This document shows positions 31,467-39,569 of a DNA stretch of 48,202 bases, piece after piece. The stretch's first letter is position 1, and every line of letters begins with the position of its first letter. The translations under genes were made by a program, and so were the position numbers. The notes beneath the pieces are model-generated. The model was not told where the DNA came from. It made no database searches and was given only the letters and a program-made list of their open reading frames with translations. Source of the DNA: Actinomycetota bacterium (GTDB taxonomy: Bacteria; Actinomycetota; CADDZG01; JAHWKV01; JAOPZY01); NCBI GenBank assembly GCA_025963875.1, contig JAOPZY010000102.1, forward strand, positions 1-48,202, read 5' to 3'.

Positions 31467-32731
31467 TCCGACGTCCGGCCGTATGGCTGGGCAACGGGAT
31501 CGGTTGCTGTGCCCCCGGCGGCTCGCACCCGCTCGACTGCGGCGGCGACGTCGTCCACGCGGTACATCGGGAGCGTGGTGTCCACGGCATGGCCCCCATG
31601 CAGACCGCTCATCGGCACAACCCCCTCCACGTTCCAGCCGTCCTCGACGCGGCCCGGGCTGAAGCGCCACCCGAGGACCTCGCCGAAGAACCTTCGGGTG
31701 CGGGCGGAGTCGACGACCTCGAGCGTGAGGTACGAGAGGTCCCCGTGGCGCTCGCCGTTGAGCGGCCCGCGGGGAGACGGGGTCCCGGGCGGCGGCGTGA
31801 AGAGCGAGAAGGCCATCCCCTGGTCGTCGACGCAGTTGGCGAGGCGCCCGTACGGCTCGTCGGTCGGCTCCTCAACCCGGCCCCCGGCGGCCCACACGCG
31901 CTCGACTGCGGTGTCGACGTCATCCACGGCGACGCACAGCAGGAGGTTGCTGCGCTCCTGGCCTCCCCACAGGCCGTGCGACATCGAGAGCCCCTCCACC
32001 TGCGCGCCCTGCTCGCTGCTGCCCGGACCGAAGGTCCAGTCGAGGACGCTTCCGAAGAAGGCCTTCGCCCGCCCCAGGTCCGGGACGAGCAGCGAGGCAT
32101 AGGCGACGTCACCCTCCCGCATGCCGGCATCCTCGCGCCCTCCAGGCCCCGGCGCCGGAGCGGGTGACGAGAGCAGCCAGCGATGGCCGAAGGGGTCGAC
32201 GATGACCCCGTGCACGCCGGAGGGCGTCTCCTCGGGGGCTCGCTCGAGGTCGGCCCCGGCGGCGACCGCCCGGTCGACGAAGCGGTCCAGGTCGGGGACC
32301 TGTGCCGTCAGGCTGACCCGTGCGAACTCTCCGGGCTCCGGCGGGGCCACCCGGCTGGTGGGCGAGGGATCGGCAAGGTAGACAACGCCGCCTGCCACGT
32401 CGATCTCGGCGTGGCCGATGCGCCCGTCGGGCATGACGATCGCCTCGCCACGGCGCCGGGCGCCGAAGGCCTCGACGTACCAGTCGAGGGCGTGCCGGGC
32501 GTCGGACACGATCAGGTAGGGGATAACTCCGCCGGATACGACCGAGGGCGTCCCCTCTCGTGTCATGGCGACGTCGGGTTCGGGTTGCACATTGAGGGTG
32601 AGGTTGGACACGGTGACTCCTTTGGGCAGGGCGAGTGCACGGGTCATGCGGGCTCGCAGACGGGCGGCGAAGGCCGGGTCGGGATCGACCGGGCTGGGCG
32701 GCAGGGGGAGGGACTCGAGGGGATCAGTCAT
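31421..32731 (-). CDS. Fused triple-VOC domain protein
   Basis: A 436-residue protein with three glyoxalase-like modules after a 55-residue lead. Module 1: GVIPYLIVSDARHALDWYVE to VIVDPFGHRWLLSS; module 2: YASLLVPDLGRAKAFFGSVL to CVDDQGMAFSLFTPP; module 3: YLTLEVVDSARTRRFFGEVL to CVDDQGTRFYLGQL. Modules 2 and 3 are close to each other (AAVERVxAAGGxxxxPxxxPYGRxxxCVDDQG). Module 1 is of the PhnB-like type. The ATG at 32731 overlaps the sigma gene stop by 8 bases, so it is translationally coupled to it. Substrate unknown. Confidence 0.87.
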   Translation of the reverse strand: MTDPLESLPLPPSPVDPDPAFAARLRARMTRALALPKGVTVSNLTLNVQPEPDVAMTREGTPSVVSGGVIPYLIVSDARHALDWYVEAFGARRRGEAIVMPDGRIGHAEIDVAGGVVYLADPSPTSRVAPPEPGEFARVSLTAQVPDLDRFVDRAVAAGADLERAPEETPSGVHGVIVDPFGHRWLLSSPAPAPGPGGREDAGMREGDVAYASLLVPDLGRAKAFFGSVLDWTFGPGSSEQGAQVEGLSMSHGLWGGQERSNLLLCVAVDDVDTAVERVWAAGGRVEEPTDEPYGRLANCVDDQGMAFSLFTPPPGTPSPRGPLNGERHGDLSYLTLEVVDSARTRRFFGEVLGWRFSPGRVEDGWNVEGVVPMSGLHGGHAVDTTLPMYRVDDVAAAVERVRAAGGTATDPVAQPYGRTSECVDDQGTRFYLGQL

Positions 32732-33272
32732 CTCGCTCCTCCCCGGCTTCATAGGCGCGACGGAAGGCACTCCGGGCGCGCACCAACAGCCCCTCCGTTG
32801 CATGGATGCTGCGTTCCAGCAGGTCGGCCACCTCCGGCACCGGAAGGTCGTCGAGGTAGCGAAGCGTGAGCGCGGCCTGGTGCGGTGGCGACAGGCAGGC
32901 CAGCGTGTCGCGGGCACGCACGGCGTCGAGATGGGCATCCCAGGGATCGTCCGGCTCCTCGTCGTCCCAGTCGGCGGCTACCGAGCTGAGGTGCTGCTCC
33001 TCCCTGGCCCGGCGGCGCCAGTGGTCGGCCAGCTTGTGGCGGGCGACGCCGACCAGCCAGGGCGTCGAGACCGGTGGGGAGTCGTCACGCCGCACGGCGT
33101 CGACCGCCGCCAGAAAGGTCTCGGCGGTCAGGTCCTCTGCCAGGGCGGCTTTGCCGCACCGGGAGAGCAGGTACCCGTACACGTGGGGGAGGGCCGAGTC
33201 GTACAACGCCAAAAGGGCCGTTCCCGGATCGGCAGAGCGGTCCTGGGCTGCTGTGTGCTCGCTCACATCCAT
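32724..33272 (-). CDS. ECF-type sigma factor
   Basis: A 182-residue sigma-70 family factor. Region 2: LYDSALPHVYGYLLSRCGKA, LAEDLTAETFLAAVDAVRRD, WLVGVARHKLADHWRRRARE; region 4: LACLSPPHQAALTLRYLDDL, EVADLLERSIHATEGLLVRA. ATG 33272 fits the domain start; the frame is open 43 codons further upstream without sense. No clear binding site precedes the ATG. It is first in an operon with the triple-VOC protein and a YjbR-like protein, so no anti-sigma gene is next to it. Confidence 0.88.
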   Translation of the reverse strand: MDVSEHTAAQDRSADPGTALLALYDSALPHVYGYLLSRCGKAALAEDLTAETFLAAVDAVRRDDSPPVSTPWLVGVARHKLADHWRRRAREEQHLSSVAADWDDEEPDDPWDAHLDAVRARDTLACLSPPHQAALTLRYLDDLPVPEVADLLERSIHATEGLLVRARSAFRRAYEAGEERDD

Positions 33273-33654
33273 AGAGTCGTTCGGACGAGGCAAACTCCGA
33301 CGGGTCGATGTCTGGTTGGGAGCCCGGAGGACAAGGCGATGGCGGAAAATGAAGTGCCCCGAGAAACCTCGGGACCGGAGTCCCTCTGCCTCTCGGGGCA
33401 AGACACAACATACACTGTCCCGGAGCGCTTGTCAACACGACATGTTGCGATCAGAGGCTGTGCCAGGCCCGGGCGGCATCGTTTCCGTAGCTCCGTGGGT
33501 ATGTTCAAATGTGACCGCTGGCGGGAGCTGGTCGCCGGCCGGGAGGCAGGAGGGTCCGGGTCGTGAGCACGGATGGAGGCTCGTCAGCCGCGTCCCGCCG
33601 GAGGGCGGGATCCGGTGAGCCCGCGCGGGACTGCCGCCAGATCCGTCCCCGGCG
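33273..33654. other. Divergent intergenic region
   Basis: 382 bases between the ECF gene (minus) and the UPF0104 gene (plus) hold no recognised gene. The nested inverted repeat at 33355-33400 is the main feature. Promoters for both sides should be here, but I see no convincing consensus. Confidence 0.5.
33355..33400. repeat. Nested double inverted repeat, 46 bp
   Basis: Outer arms tgccccgaga/tctcggggca (10 bp, perfect), 6-base spacers, inner arms gggac/gtccc (5 bp), 4-base loop cgga. Same size and spacer geometry as the element at 30062-30107 with unrelated sequence. It lies 83 bases upstream of an ECF sigma gene. Confidence 0.85.
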
Positions 33655-34839
33655 TTGACGCCCAAAAGCCGCCGCGGCAGGCGTCGGATCCCCAAGCCCG
33701 TCCGCCGCCTTGTCGGCCTCGTCGTTGCATTCGTCCTTCTCTACTTCCTCGTCCTGCCCAAACTCTCGCAGCAGAAGGGCAAGCTCAACCTCCTCACCCA
33801 CATCAACCTGGCCTTCGTCGCCGCCAGCCTCGTTCTCGAGGCGGCCTCCCTCGTGGCGTACGCCATGCTCACGAGGTCGATCGTCTCCCAGTTCGGCAAG
33901 CCGCCGCGGCTGCGCCGCCTGGTCCAGGTGGGCATGTCGACCCTCGCGCTCACCCGGGTGCTGCCGGGGGGGTCGGCCGCCGGAACCGGCCTCGGCTACC
34001 GCCTCCTCACCGACATGGGCTACAGCCAGGCGGATGCCGGCCTGACGCTGGCCGTCCAGAGTGTCGGCTCCGCCGCCGTCCTCAACGCCCTTCTGTGGGT
34101 CGGGCTGGTCGCTTCGATCCCGTTGCGGGCGCTCCACCAGAGTCTCGGGTCCGGGGCGCTGCCCAAAACGCTGTACATCACCGCCGCCCTGTTCGGGGCG
34201 TTGCTCGTCGGCGTCTTCGGCTTCGTGATCCTGTCGCTGACCCGTGGCCAGGAGCGGGCCCTCAGGATCGTCCACGCCGTCACCCGCCGGCTGAGGTTCC
34301 TCGACGAGGATTCGGTCGTACGGATGGTGCAGCGGGTTTCCGACCAGCTCAAGGTGATGGTGTCGAACCGAAGCCTCCTGCTGCGGGCGGTCGTCTGGGC
34401 CAGCGCCAACTGGCTGTTCGATGCCGCCGCGTTGTGGGTGATGGTCGCGGCGTTCCACTACCGCCTGGGGCCGGACGCGCTCATCGTCTCCTACTGCATA
34501 GCGAACATCGTGGCGGCAATCCCCATCACCCCCGGGGGCCTCGGGGTCGTCGAGGTCGTTCTCACCTCCGCGCTCACCGCCTATGGCGCGCCCGGGCAGG
34601 TGGCGGCCCTTGGCGTGATCGCCTACCGGCTGGTGAGCTTCTGGCTCCCCATTCCCGCCGGCGGGATTGCCTACCTCACCCTTCGCCTCGACCCGCAGTT
34701 CCGTGAGCGCCAGCAGCAGACGGAACGGGAGCGCGAGGAGGAACAGGGGCGGCAGGAGCGCGGTCTCCGGACCTGGGCGGAGGAGCATGGCATGAAGGTC
34801 GGGCCCGGCCCGGAGGTGGAGGCAGGCGCCGAGGAATGA
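33655..34839 (+). CDS. UPF0104/LPG synthase TM-domain family membrane protein
   Basis: A 394-residue integral membrane protein of the lysylphosphatidylglycerol synthetase transmembrane (UPF0104, AglD2) family, with 6-8 helices. Typical motifs are TRVLPGGSAAGTGLGYRLLT (after helix 3) and AAIPITPGGLGVVEVVLTSA near the C-terminus. The cytosolic tail is charged (RERQQQTEREREEEQGRQER). Members flip or transfer lipid-linked groups; the role here is unknown. TTG 33655 is the likely start. It is 19 bases upstream of the PimB-like transferase, which suggests a shared role in envelope glycolipids. Confidence 0.85.
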   Translation: MTPKSRRGRRRIPKPVRRLVGLVVAFVLLYFLVLPKLSQQKGKLNLLTHINLAFVAASLVLEAASLVAYAMLTRSIVSQFGKPPRLRRLVQVGMSTLALTRVLPGGSAAGTGLGYRLLTDMGYSQADAGLTLAVQSVGSAAVLNALLWVGLVASIPLRALHQSLGSGALPKTLYITAALFGALLVGVFGFVILSLTRGQERALRIVHAVTRRLRFLDEDSVVRMVQRVSDQLKVMVSNRSLLLRAVVWASANWLFDAAALWVMVAAFHYRLGPDALIVSYCIANIVAAIPITPGGLGVVEVVLTSALTAYGAPGQVAALGVIAYRLVSFWLPIPAGGIAYLTLRLDPQFRERQQQTEREREEEQGRQERGLRTWAEEHGMKVGPGPEVEAGAEE

Positions 34840-34858
34840 CGGCCGGTATCCCAGTCGC

Positions 34859-36043
34859 ATGAGGCACCTGCTGGTCACGAACGACTTCCCTCCCAAAGTC
34901 GGCGGAATCCAGACGTACCTCTGGGAGCTGTGGCGGCGCCTGCCCCCGGACGAGTTTGCCGTCCTCACTACCTCCCACGGGCAAGCAGCGGTCTTCGACG
35001 CCGCCCAGCCGTTCCGGGTCGAGCGTGTGTCCGGCGCCGTGCTGTGGCCCACGCCCCACCTGCGCCGGCGCATCGACCGACTGGCCGCCGACCTGGACGC
35101 GGGCTTCGTGGTCCTCGACCCGGCCCTGCCCCTCGGAGCCATCGGGCCGCAGCTCGCCAGCCCGTACCTGGTGGTGGCCCACGGAGCGGAGATCCCGGTT
35201 GCCGGACGCATCCCGGTGGCGGGGTCCGTGCTGGCCCGGGTGCTCCGGGGGAGTGCCGGCGCCGTCGCGGGGGGCAACTATGCGGCGGCTGAGATCGCCC
35301 GCGCGGCCGGCCACCCGAGGCGCCCCTCAAGGCGCCGGATGGTCCCACAACTCGATGTCGCAGTGATCTCGCCGGGCGTGGACACCGAGCGGTTCGTGCC
35401 GGTCCCCGAAGGGGAGCGCCTCGACATCCGGCGCAGCTTCGGCCTCCCGGAGGACGGTCCGTTGGTGGTGAATGTGGGACGCCTGGTGCCGCGCAAGGGG
35501 GCCGACGTCCTCATCGAGGCGGTGGCCAGGCTGCGGTCCTCGCACCCTGACCTGACCCTTGCCGTGGCCGGAGCCGGGCGGGACCGGGAACGCCTCCAGC
35601 TCCTGGCGTCGCGGCGGCGGGCGCCGGTGCGGTTCCTGGGCCGCGTCCCCGACGAACGCCTGCCCGCCCTGTATACCTGTGCGGACGTCTTCGCCGCCCC
35701 CAACCGCACCCGCTGGGGTGGCCTGGAGCAGGAGGGGTTCGGGATCGTCTTCCTGGAGGCGGCGGCGTGCGGCGTCCCCCAGGTTGCCGGGGACAGCGGT
35801 GGGGCGCCGGATGCCGTGGTCCACGGGGAAACCGGATTCCTCGTCGACAGGCCGGCCATCCCCTCCGAGGTGGCCTCGGCCCTGGGGCGCCTGCTCGACG
35901 ACCCGGCGGAACGCCGCCGTCTCGGGGAGCAGTCCCGCAAGCGCGCCGTGGAACTCTTCGCCTACGACGTCCTGGCCGCCCAGCTGGCCGCCTACCTCAC
36001 GGCGGTGGGGGCTCGGCTTGCGTCTGGTCGAGCTCGAACATGA
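34859..36043 (+). CDS. Glycosyltransferase family 4 (PimB-like mannosyltransferase)
   Basis: A 394-residue GT-B enzyme. The N-terminus LLVTNDFPPKVGGIQTYLWE, the linker VISPGVDTERFVP, VVNVGRLVPRKGADVLIEAV, APNRTRWGGLEQEGFGIVFL with the EX7E nucleotide-sugar motif (EGFGIVFLE) and GETGFLVD resemble PimB, the GDP-mannose-dependent alpha-(1-6)-phosphatidylinositol monomannoside mannosyltransferase. The acceptor is not proven here. It acts at the inner face of the membrane. Its last 47 bases overlap the UBP zinc-finger gene on the other strand. Confidence 0.88.
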   Translation: MRHLLVTNDFPPKVGGIQTYLWELWRRLPPDEFAVLTTSHGQAAVFDAAQPFRVERVSGAVLWPTPHLRRRIDRLAADLDAGFVVLDPALPLGAIGPQLASPYLVVAHGAEIPVAGRIPVAGSVLARVLRGSAGAVAGGNYAAAEIARAAGHPRRPSRRRMVPQLDVAVISPGVDTERFVPVPEGERLDIRRSFGLPEDGPLVVNVGRLVPRKGADVLIEAVARLRSSHPDLTLAVAGAGRDRERLQLLASRRRAPVRFLGRVPDERLPALYTCADVFAAPNRTRWGGLEQEGFGIVFLEAAACGVPQVAGDSGGAPDAVVHGETGFLVDRPAIPSEVASALGRLLDDPAERRRLGEQSRKRAVELFAYDVLAAQLAAYLTAVGARLASGRART

Positions 36044-36293
36044 GCTCGTCGGGGTAGCACCAGAACCAGTCCTCGCCCGGCTGGAAGGACTGGATCACCG
36101 GATGGGTCGTCGCGCGGTGGTGCTTGGTGGCGTGCTTGTTCTTGGAGCTGTCGCAGCACCCGACGTGGCCGCAGGTCATGCAGAGCCGGAGGTGAACCCA
36201 GATATCCCCGATCTCCAGGCACTCCTTGCAACCGTTGCCGCTGGGGGCGACGTCGAGGTGGACCTCGTCGAGGTGGCTGCAGGTATCGGCCAT
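35997..36293 (-). CDS. UBP-type zinc finger protein
   Basis: This 98-residue protein is one ZnF-UBP domain: CSHLDE, GCKECLEIGDIWVHLRLCMT, CGHVGCCDSSKNKHATKHHR, THPVIQSFQPGEDWFWCYPD. The cysteine/histidine ligand pattern for three zinc ions is intact. In eukaryotes the domain binds ubiquitin C-termini; in actinobacteria small stand-alone forms are common and unexplained. ATG 36293 overlaps the DUF2630 stop by one base (TGATG). It follows DNA ligase and DUF2630 in an operon. Confidence 0.9.
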   Translation of the reverse strand: MADTCSHLDEVHLDVAPSGNGCKECLEIGDIWVHLRLCMTCGHVGCCDSSKNKHATKHHRATTHPVIQSFQPGEDWFWCYPDELMFELDQTQAEPPPP

Positions 36294-36535
36294 CAGCCCA
36301 GGTAGCCTTCGACGGTTTCGGGGTCGCGCACCTTGGCCTCCTCGGGGTCGAGGCCGGCGTTGCGGCGGGCCCGCCGCTGGTGGAGAAGGTCCCACGCCTG
36401 ATCCAGGGTCACCTCGATGCCCCTGAGCCGTTCCCGCTCCTGGGGCGTCACCGTGCCCTCGGATTCCCGGCTGAAGAGTCGGTGCTCCTCGCTGGCGAGG
36501 GCGTTGATGCGGTCGATGATCTGCTGGTCGTCCAT
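36293..36535 (-). CDS. DUF2630 family protein
   Basis: An 80-residue, mostly helical protein: MDDQQIIDRINALASEEHRL, LRGIEVTLDQAWDLLHQRRA, RRNAGLDPEEAKVRDPETVE, which is the DUF2630 pattern. No function is known. GGGAGG precedes ATG 36535. It lies 14 bases after the DNA ligase gene and overlaps the zinc-finger gene by one base. Confidence 0.88.
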   Translation of the reverse strand: MDDQQIIDRINALASEEHRLFSRESEGTVTPQERERLRGIEVTLDQAWDLLHQRRARRNAGLDPEEAKVRDPETVEGYLG

Positions 36536-36549
36536 ACCGGCCTGCCTCC

Positions 36550-38148
36550 CTACGAGGACCGTTCGTGAATGGCTCGCACCGTCTCCATCGTATCGGCTTG
36601 CTCCGCGGTTTTGTCGGTCCGGTATCCCTTGATTCGGGCGAAGCGCAGTGCGAGGCCCCCCGGATAGCGGCTGCTGTCCTGCAACCCGTCGAACGCCACC
36701 TCCACGACCAGCTCCGGCCGGACGAAGACCGTGGAGGCGTCCCTCGAGGCCTCGAGGCCGAGGAGGTGCTCGGTCTGCCAGGCCAGCATCTCGTCGGTCA
36801 TCCCCTTGAAGGTCTTGCCGAGCATGACGAAGTCGCCGGTCACGGTGTCGCGAGCGCCGAGGTGCAGGTTGCTCAACGTGCCGCGGCGCCGCCCGTGGCC
36901 CCACTCTGCCGCCAGTACCACGAGGTCAAGGGTCTGGGCGCGCTTGACCTTCAGCCAGCCGGCGCCACGCCGCCCGGCCTCGTACGGGGCGTCGAGCGAC
37001 TTGACCATGACACCCTCGTGTCCCGCGGCCAGCGCCTCGTCCAGGAAGGCCTCGACCGCCCCGGCGTCGTCCGTAACGATCCTGGGGACGACGAGGGCGG
37101 GGGGGAGGGTGCCCGCCAGGGCGGCGAAGCGGTCGGCAGCGCGATGGTCGATGAGGTCCTCCCCGTCGAGGTGGAGGCAATCGAAGAGGAACGGAGACAG
37201 CGGGACCGCCTCCCGCGCCTCGACGACGTCGACCCGGCTGCCGAACCTGCCCATCGTCTCCTGGAAGCGGCGAGGCCGGCCGTCCGGGCGCAGGCCGATC
37301 AGCTCCCCGTCCAGGACGATGGAGGCCGCGGGGAGGGCCTCGATCGCCTCGACGACCTCCGGCACCCGGCTGGTCACGTCGGCCAGGTTGCGGGTGAATA
37401 CCGACACGCCCGAGGACGACCGGTGCACCTGGACCCTGACCCCGTCGAACTTCCACTCGACGCCCGCAGCGGCACCGCCGGTGGGCCTGCCGCCGGGATC
37501 GCCTCCGGCAGCGGCGATGCCCGCCTGCCCGATACGTGCCAGGGCATCGGCGGGGCCGGTTGCGGACTGGGCGAGCATGGGTCGCAGCGGCCTCCCGGGG
37601 ATGAGGCGGAAGCGGGCCAGGCCCTCCCGGCCTTCGGCCACGGCTGCACCGGCGACGGCTGCCAGGTCGCCCGACACCAGCACCGCCCGGCGTAGGTCGG
37701 CCACGGGCACGTTGGCGGCCCGGGCGACCGCCTCGACCATGACGCCGCCGAGAGCACCCTGGCGCAGCTCGCCCGACATCAGTCCCCGGAGGAAGCGCTG
37801 CTCGGGGTCGGTCAGGCGGGCGAACAGGCCGGCAAGCTCGCTTCGGCGCAGGCCCTGGGAGCCCGGCCCGGACGCGGTACGGATCCGGTCCAGCGCAGCC
37901 TCGGTCTCCAGCAGGGTCACGGTGGGCGGTGCCGGCGCGGCCGGGGGAAGGTCCCGCATCGCCGCCCAGCCCACGCCCAGCGCCCCGCCGGGCAGCTCGC
38001 CGGAGAGGTAGGCGACGGCAATGGGCACCTCGGCGGGGGAGAGGGGGACCAGGCAGGCGGCCAGTAGCTCGATTTTCGCGAGGCGGCTCGAGGTGGCGGC
38101 CACCGCCGCCGATGTCGCCGCGATCCCCGCCAGGCTCATGGCGGGCAT
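36550..38148 (-). CDS. ATP-dependent DNA ligase
   Basis: A 532-residue ligase of the LigB/archaeal type. An N-terminal DNA-binding domain (about 1-190; RRSELAGLFARLTDPEQRFL, RGLMSGELRQGALGGVMVEA) is followed by the adenylation domain with motif I EWKFDGVRVQ (Lys-233 is the AMP-accepting residue), motif III-like SPFLFDCLHLDGEDL, motif IV EGVMVKSLDAPYEAGRRG and motif V WLKVKRAQTLDLVVLA, and an OB domain (GKTFKGMTDEML, RPELVVEVAFDGLQDSSRYP). A Gly-rich insert sits just before motif I. ATG 38139 is an alternative start. Seals DNA nicks, in repair. Confidence 0.93.
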   Translation of the reverse strand: MPAMSLAGIAATSAAVAATSSRLAKIELLAACLVPLSPAEVPIAVAYLSGELPGGALGVGWAAMRDLPPAAPAPPTVTLLETEAALDRIRTASGPGSQGLRRSELAGLFARLTDPEQRFLRGLMSGELRQGALGGVMVEAVARAANVPVADLRRAVLVSGDLAAVAGAAVAEGREGLARFRLIPGRPLRPMLAQSATGPADALARIGQAGIAAAGGDPGGRPTGGAAAGVEWKFDGVRVQVHRSSSGVSVFTRNLADVTSRVPEVVEAIEALPAASIVLDGELIGLRPDGRPRRFQETMGRFGSRVDVVEAREAVPLSPFLFDCLHLDGEDLIDHRAADRFAALAGTLPPALVVPRIVTDDAGAVEAFLDEALAAGHEGVMVKSLDAPYEAGRRGAGWLKVKRAQTLDLVVLAAEWGHGRRRGTLSNLHLGARDTVTGDFVMLGKTFKGMTDEMLAWQTEHLLGLEASRDASTVFVRPELVVEVAFDGLQDSSRYPGGLALRFARIKGYRTDKTAEQADTMETVRAIHERSS

Positions 38149-38286
38149 TGTCCCGCACCGGGATCCGTTGCTCGAACCACCTCCGGTCTGCGGGCGGAGT
38201 ATGGTTGCACCGCGGCGAGCCGGCCCGCCGCACCCCCCGGGCGGGAGGAAGCGACGCCGAAGCCTGCACTACTCAACGGAGGCACG

Positions 38287-38898
38287 GTGGCGGGAGCCGC
38301 CCGTTCTCGCAGGCGCGTGTCGCGCCCGGTTCCCGACCCTGTGATGCACGTCGAGCGGGACTTCGCCGAGGAGTTCCCGGGTGCCGATGCCCTGTCGGCC
38401 GAGTGCTACATCAATATCTGCCACGCCGGCGACCGCCTGCTGACTGAGATCAACCGTCGGGCCAAGGCCTCGTTCGACCTGTCGGCGTCCGCGATCACCG
38501 TCCTGGCAATTGTCGACGGGGCGACCGAGCCCATCACCCCGGGCCTGATCGCCGAGCGGGCCATCGTGAGCAGCGCGAGCGCCACCTCGGTCCTCGACAC
38601 GCTCGAGAAGCGGGGGCTGATCGTGCGGCGTCCCCATCCCGATGATGGCCGGAAGCTCGTCATCGATCTCACCGATGCGGGGCGGGCGATCATCGACCGG
38701 GTCCTGCCGGGGATCCACGCGCTCGAGACCAGGGTGATGTCGGCGCTCACGCCTGCCGAGCGGGCCCAGCTCATGTGCCTGCTGTCCAAGGTGCAGGCGA
38801 GCGCCGCAACCATCGCGACCGAGACGCCGGACCCTCTGGACGGCATCCGCCACGTGCCGGCTCGCCTCGGCCGGACGAACGCGATCGTCCACGAATAG
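38287..38898 (+). CDS. MarR-family transcriptional regulator
   Basis: The 203-residue product has a winged-helix domain: FDLSASAITVLAIVDGATEP, ITPGLIAERAIVSSASATSV, LDTLEKRGLIVRRPHPDDGR, KLVIDLTDAGRAIIDRV, a typical MarR layout with the DxR wing. GTG 38287 has GGAGG 5 bases upstream; ATG 38344 lacks a site. Target genes are unknown. It is divergent from the DNA ligase operon, which it may control. Confidence 0.87.
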   Translation: MAGAARSRRRVSRPVPDPVMHVERDFAEEFPGADALSAECYINICHAGDRLLTEINRRAKASFDLSASAITVLAIVDGATEPITPGLIAERAIVSSASATSVLDTLEKRGLIVRRPHPDDGRKLVIDLTDAGRAIIDRVLPGIHALETRVMSALTPAERAQLMCLLSKVQASAATIATETPDPLDGIRHVPARLGRTNAIVHE

Positions 38899-39252
38899 GG
38901 CGAAGGTGCTGCGATGACTGTTCTCCGCAGAGGGAAGCCTTTTTCCGCTCGTCCATACGTGCTCGCGCCGAAAGAAAAGGACCCAGAAAAAGGGACCAGG
39001 AAAAGGCGGCGAGCCCGTACCCCTCCCGGCCGCAGCGGCGGTAACTGTTCCGTGATGGGCGCCCCCACCCATCACTGACCCGCAGTTCAAGCCGGAGCCA
39101 CAACCTCCGGGGCCCACCGACCCCCGCCGTCGTGCACGGGGTGTCCCGGGCGGCGGCCTCCTATCCGGCGCTCCGGAGGATGATGGCGGAGCCGCGGGTT
39201 TGGCTGGTCGTGTGGCCACCCCCCACACGGCCAGGCCGGGGGGTCTCGTGCG

Positions 39253-39279
39253 GAGGCTCCTCCGTCATGGAGGAGCCTC
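39253..39279. terminator. Perfect 11-bp stem-loop
   Basis: gaggctcctcc-gtcat-ggaggagcctc forms a perfect 11-bp stem with a 5-base loop. No T run follows, so a factor-independent terminator is uncertain. It lies 354 bases past the MarR gene and borders the first direct repeat. Confidence 0.45.
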
Positions 39280-39301
39280 GCCGAGATTCCGTCTGCCCCC
39301 A
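39279..39301. repeat. Direct repeat, left copy (cgccgagattccgtctgccc)
   Basis: The sequence recurs at 39492-39515 with one extra t. The two copies bracket palindromic repeat copy C, which suggests an inserted or duplicated unit of about 213 bp. Confidence 0.8.
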
Positions 39302-39330
39302 GGCTGGGGTGAAATTGGGGGGGCCGCCTG

Positions 39331-39427
39331 CGCGACCCAGGGGCCGGAGGAGGAGGAAGAGGAGGTTGGGAGCCTAGCGCGCGCATACGCGCGATTCGCT
39401 CCCAACTTCGGACCAGGGCTGGTCGGA
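39331..39427. repeat. Dispersed palindromic repeat, copy C
   Basis: It has the same parts as copy A: ggggccggaggaggagg lead, then ttgggag-cctag-cgcgcg-cata-cgcgcg-attcg-ctcccaa, then cttcggaccagggc. The outer arms pair over 7 bp, the inner arms over 6 bp. The tail cttcggaccagggc is shared exactly with copy B. Confidence 0.88.
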
Positions 39428-39491
39428 AACGGAGCAATTCGGGCGGAAAACGGGCCGCGTACAACCTCGGAGGTCTCCCTCAGTGGAATTT

Positions 39492-39515
39492 CGCCGAGAT
39501 TCCGTTCTGCCCCCA
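39492..39515. repeat. Direct repeat, right copy
   Basis: cgccgagattccgttctgcc followed by ccca; matches the left copy at 39279-39301 apart from one added t. It lies just upstream of the OsmC gene. Confidence 0.8.
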
Positions 39516-39569
39516 CAAGTTCTGGCACTGGGCTTGACACCCGGCCTTCGGCGGGCCACGTTGCTAACC

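Larger units (their letters stand above)
38899..39569. other. Repeat-rich intergenic region
   Basis: No gene recognised in 671 bases. It holds a strong hairpin (39253-39279), palindromic repeat copy C (39331-39427) and a 23-base direct repeat on both sides of copy C (39279-39301 and 39492-39515). This reads like a hot spot for small repeats. Confidence 0.6.

Noticed and set aside
36926-38269. 447-codon minus-strand frame
   Set aside because: Shadow of the DNA ligase in another frame; no motif.
38269-39228. 319-codon minus-strand frame
   Set aside because: Antisense to the MarR gene, which has clear winged-helix motifs.
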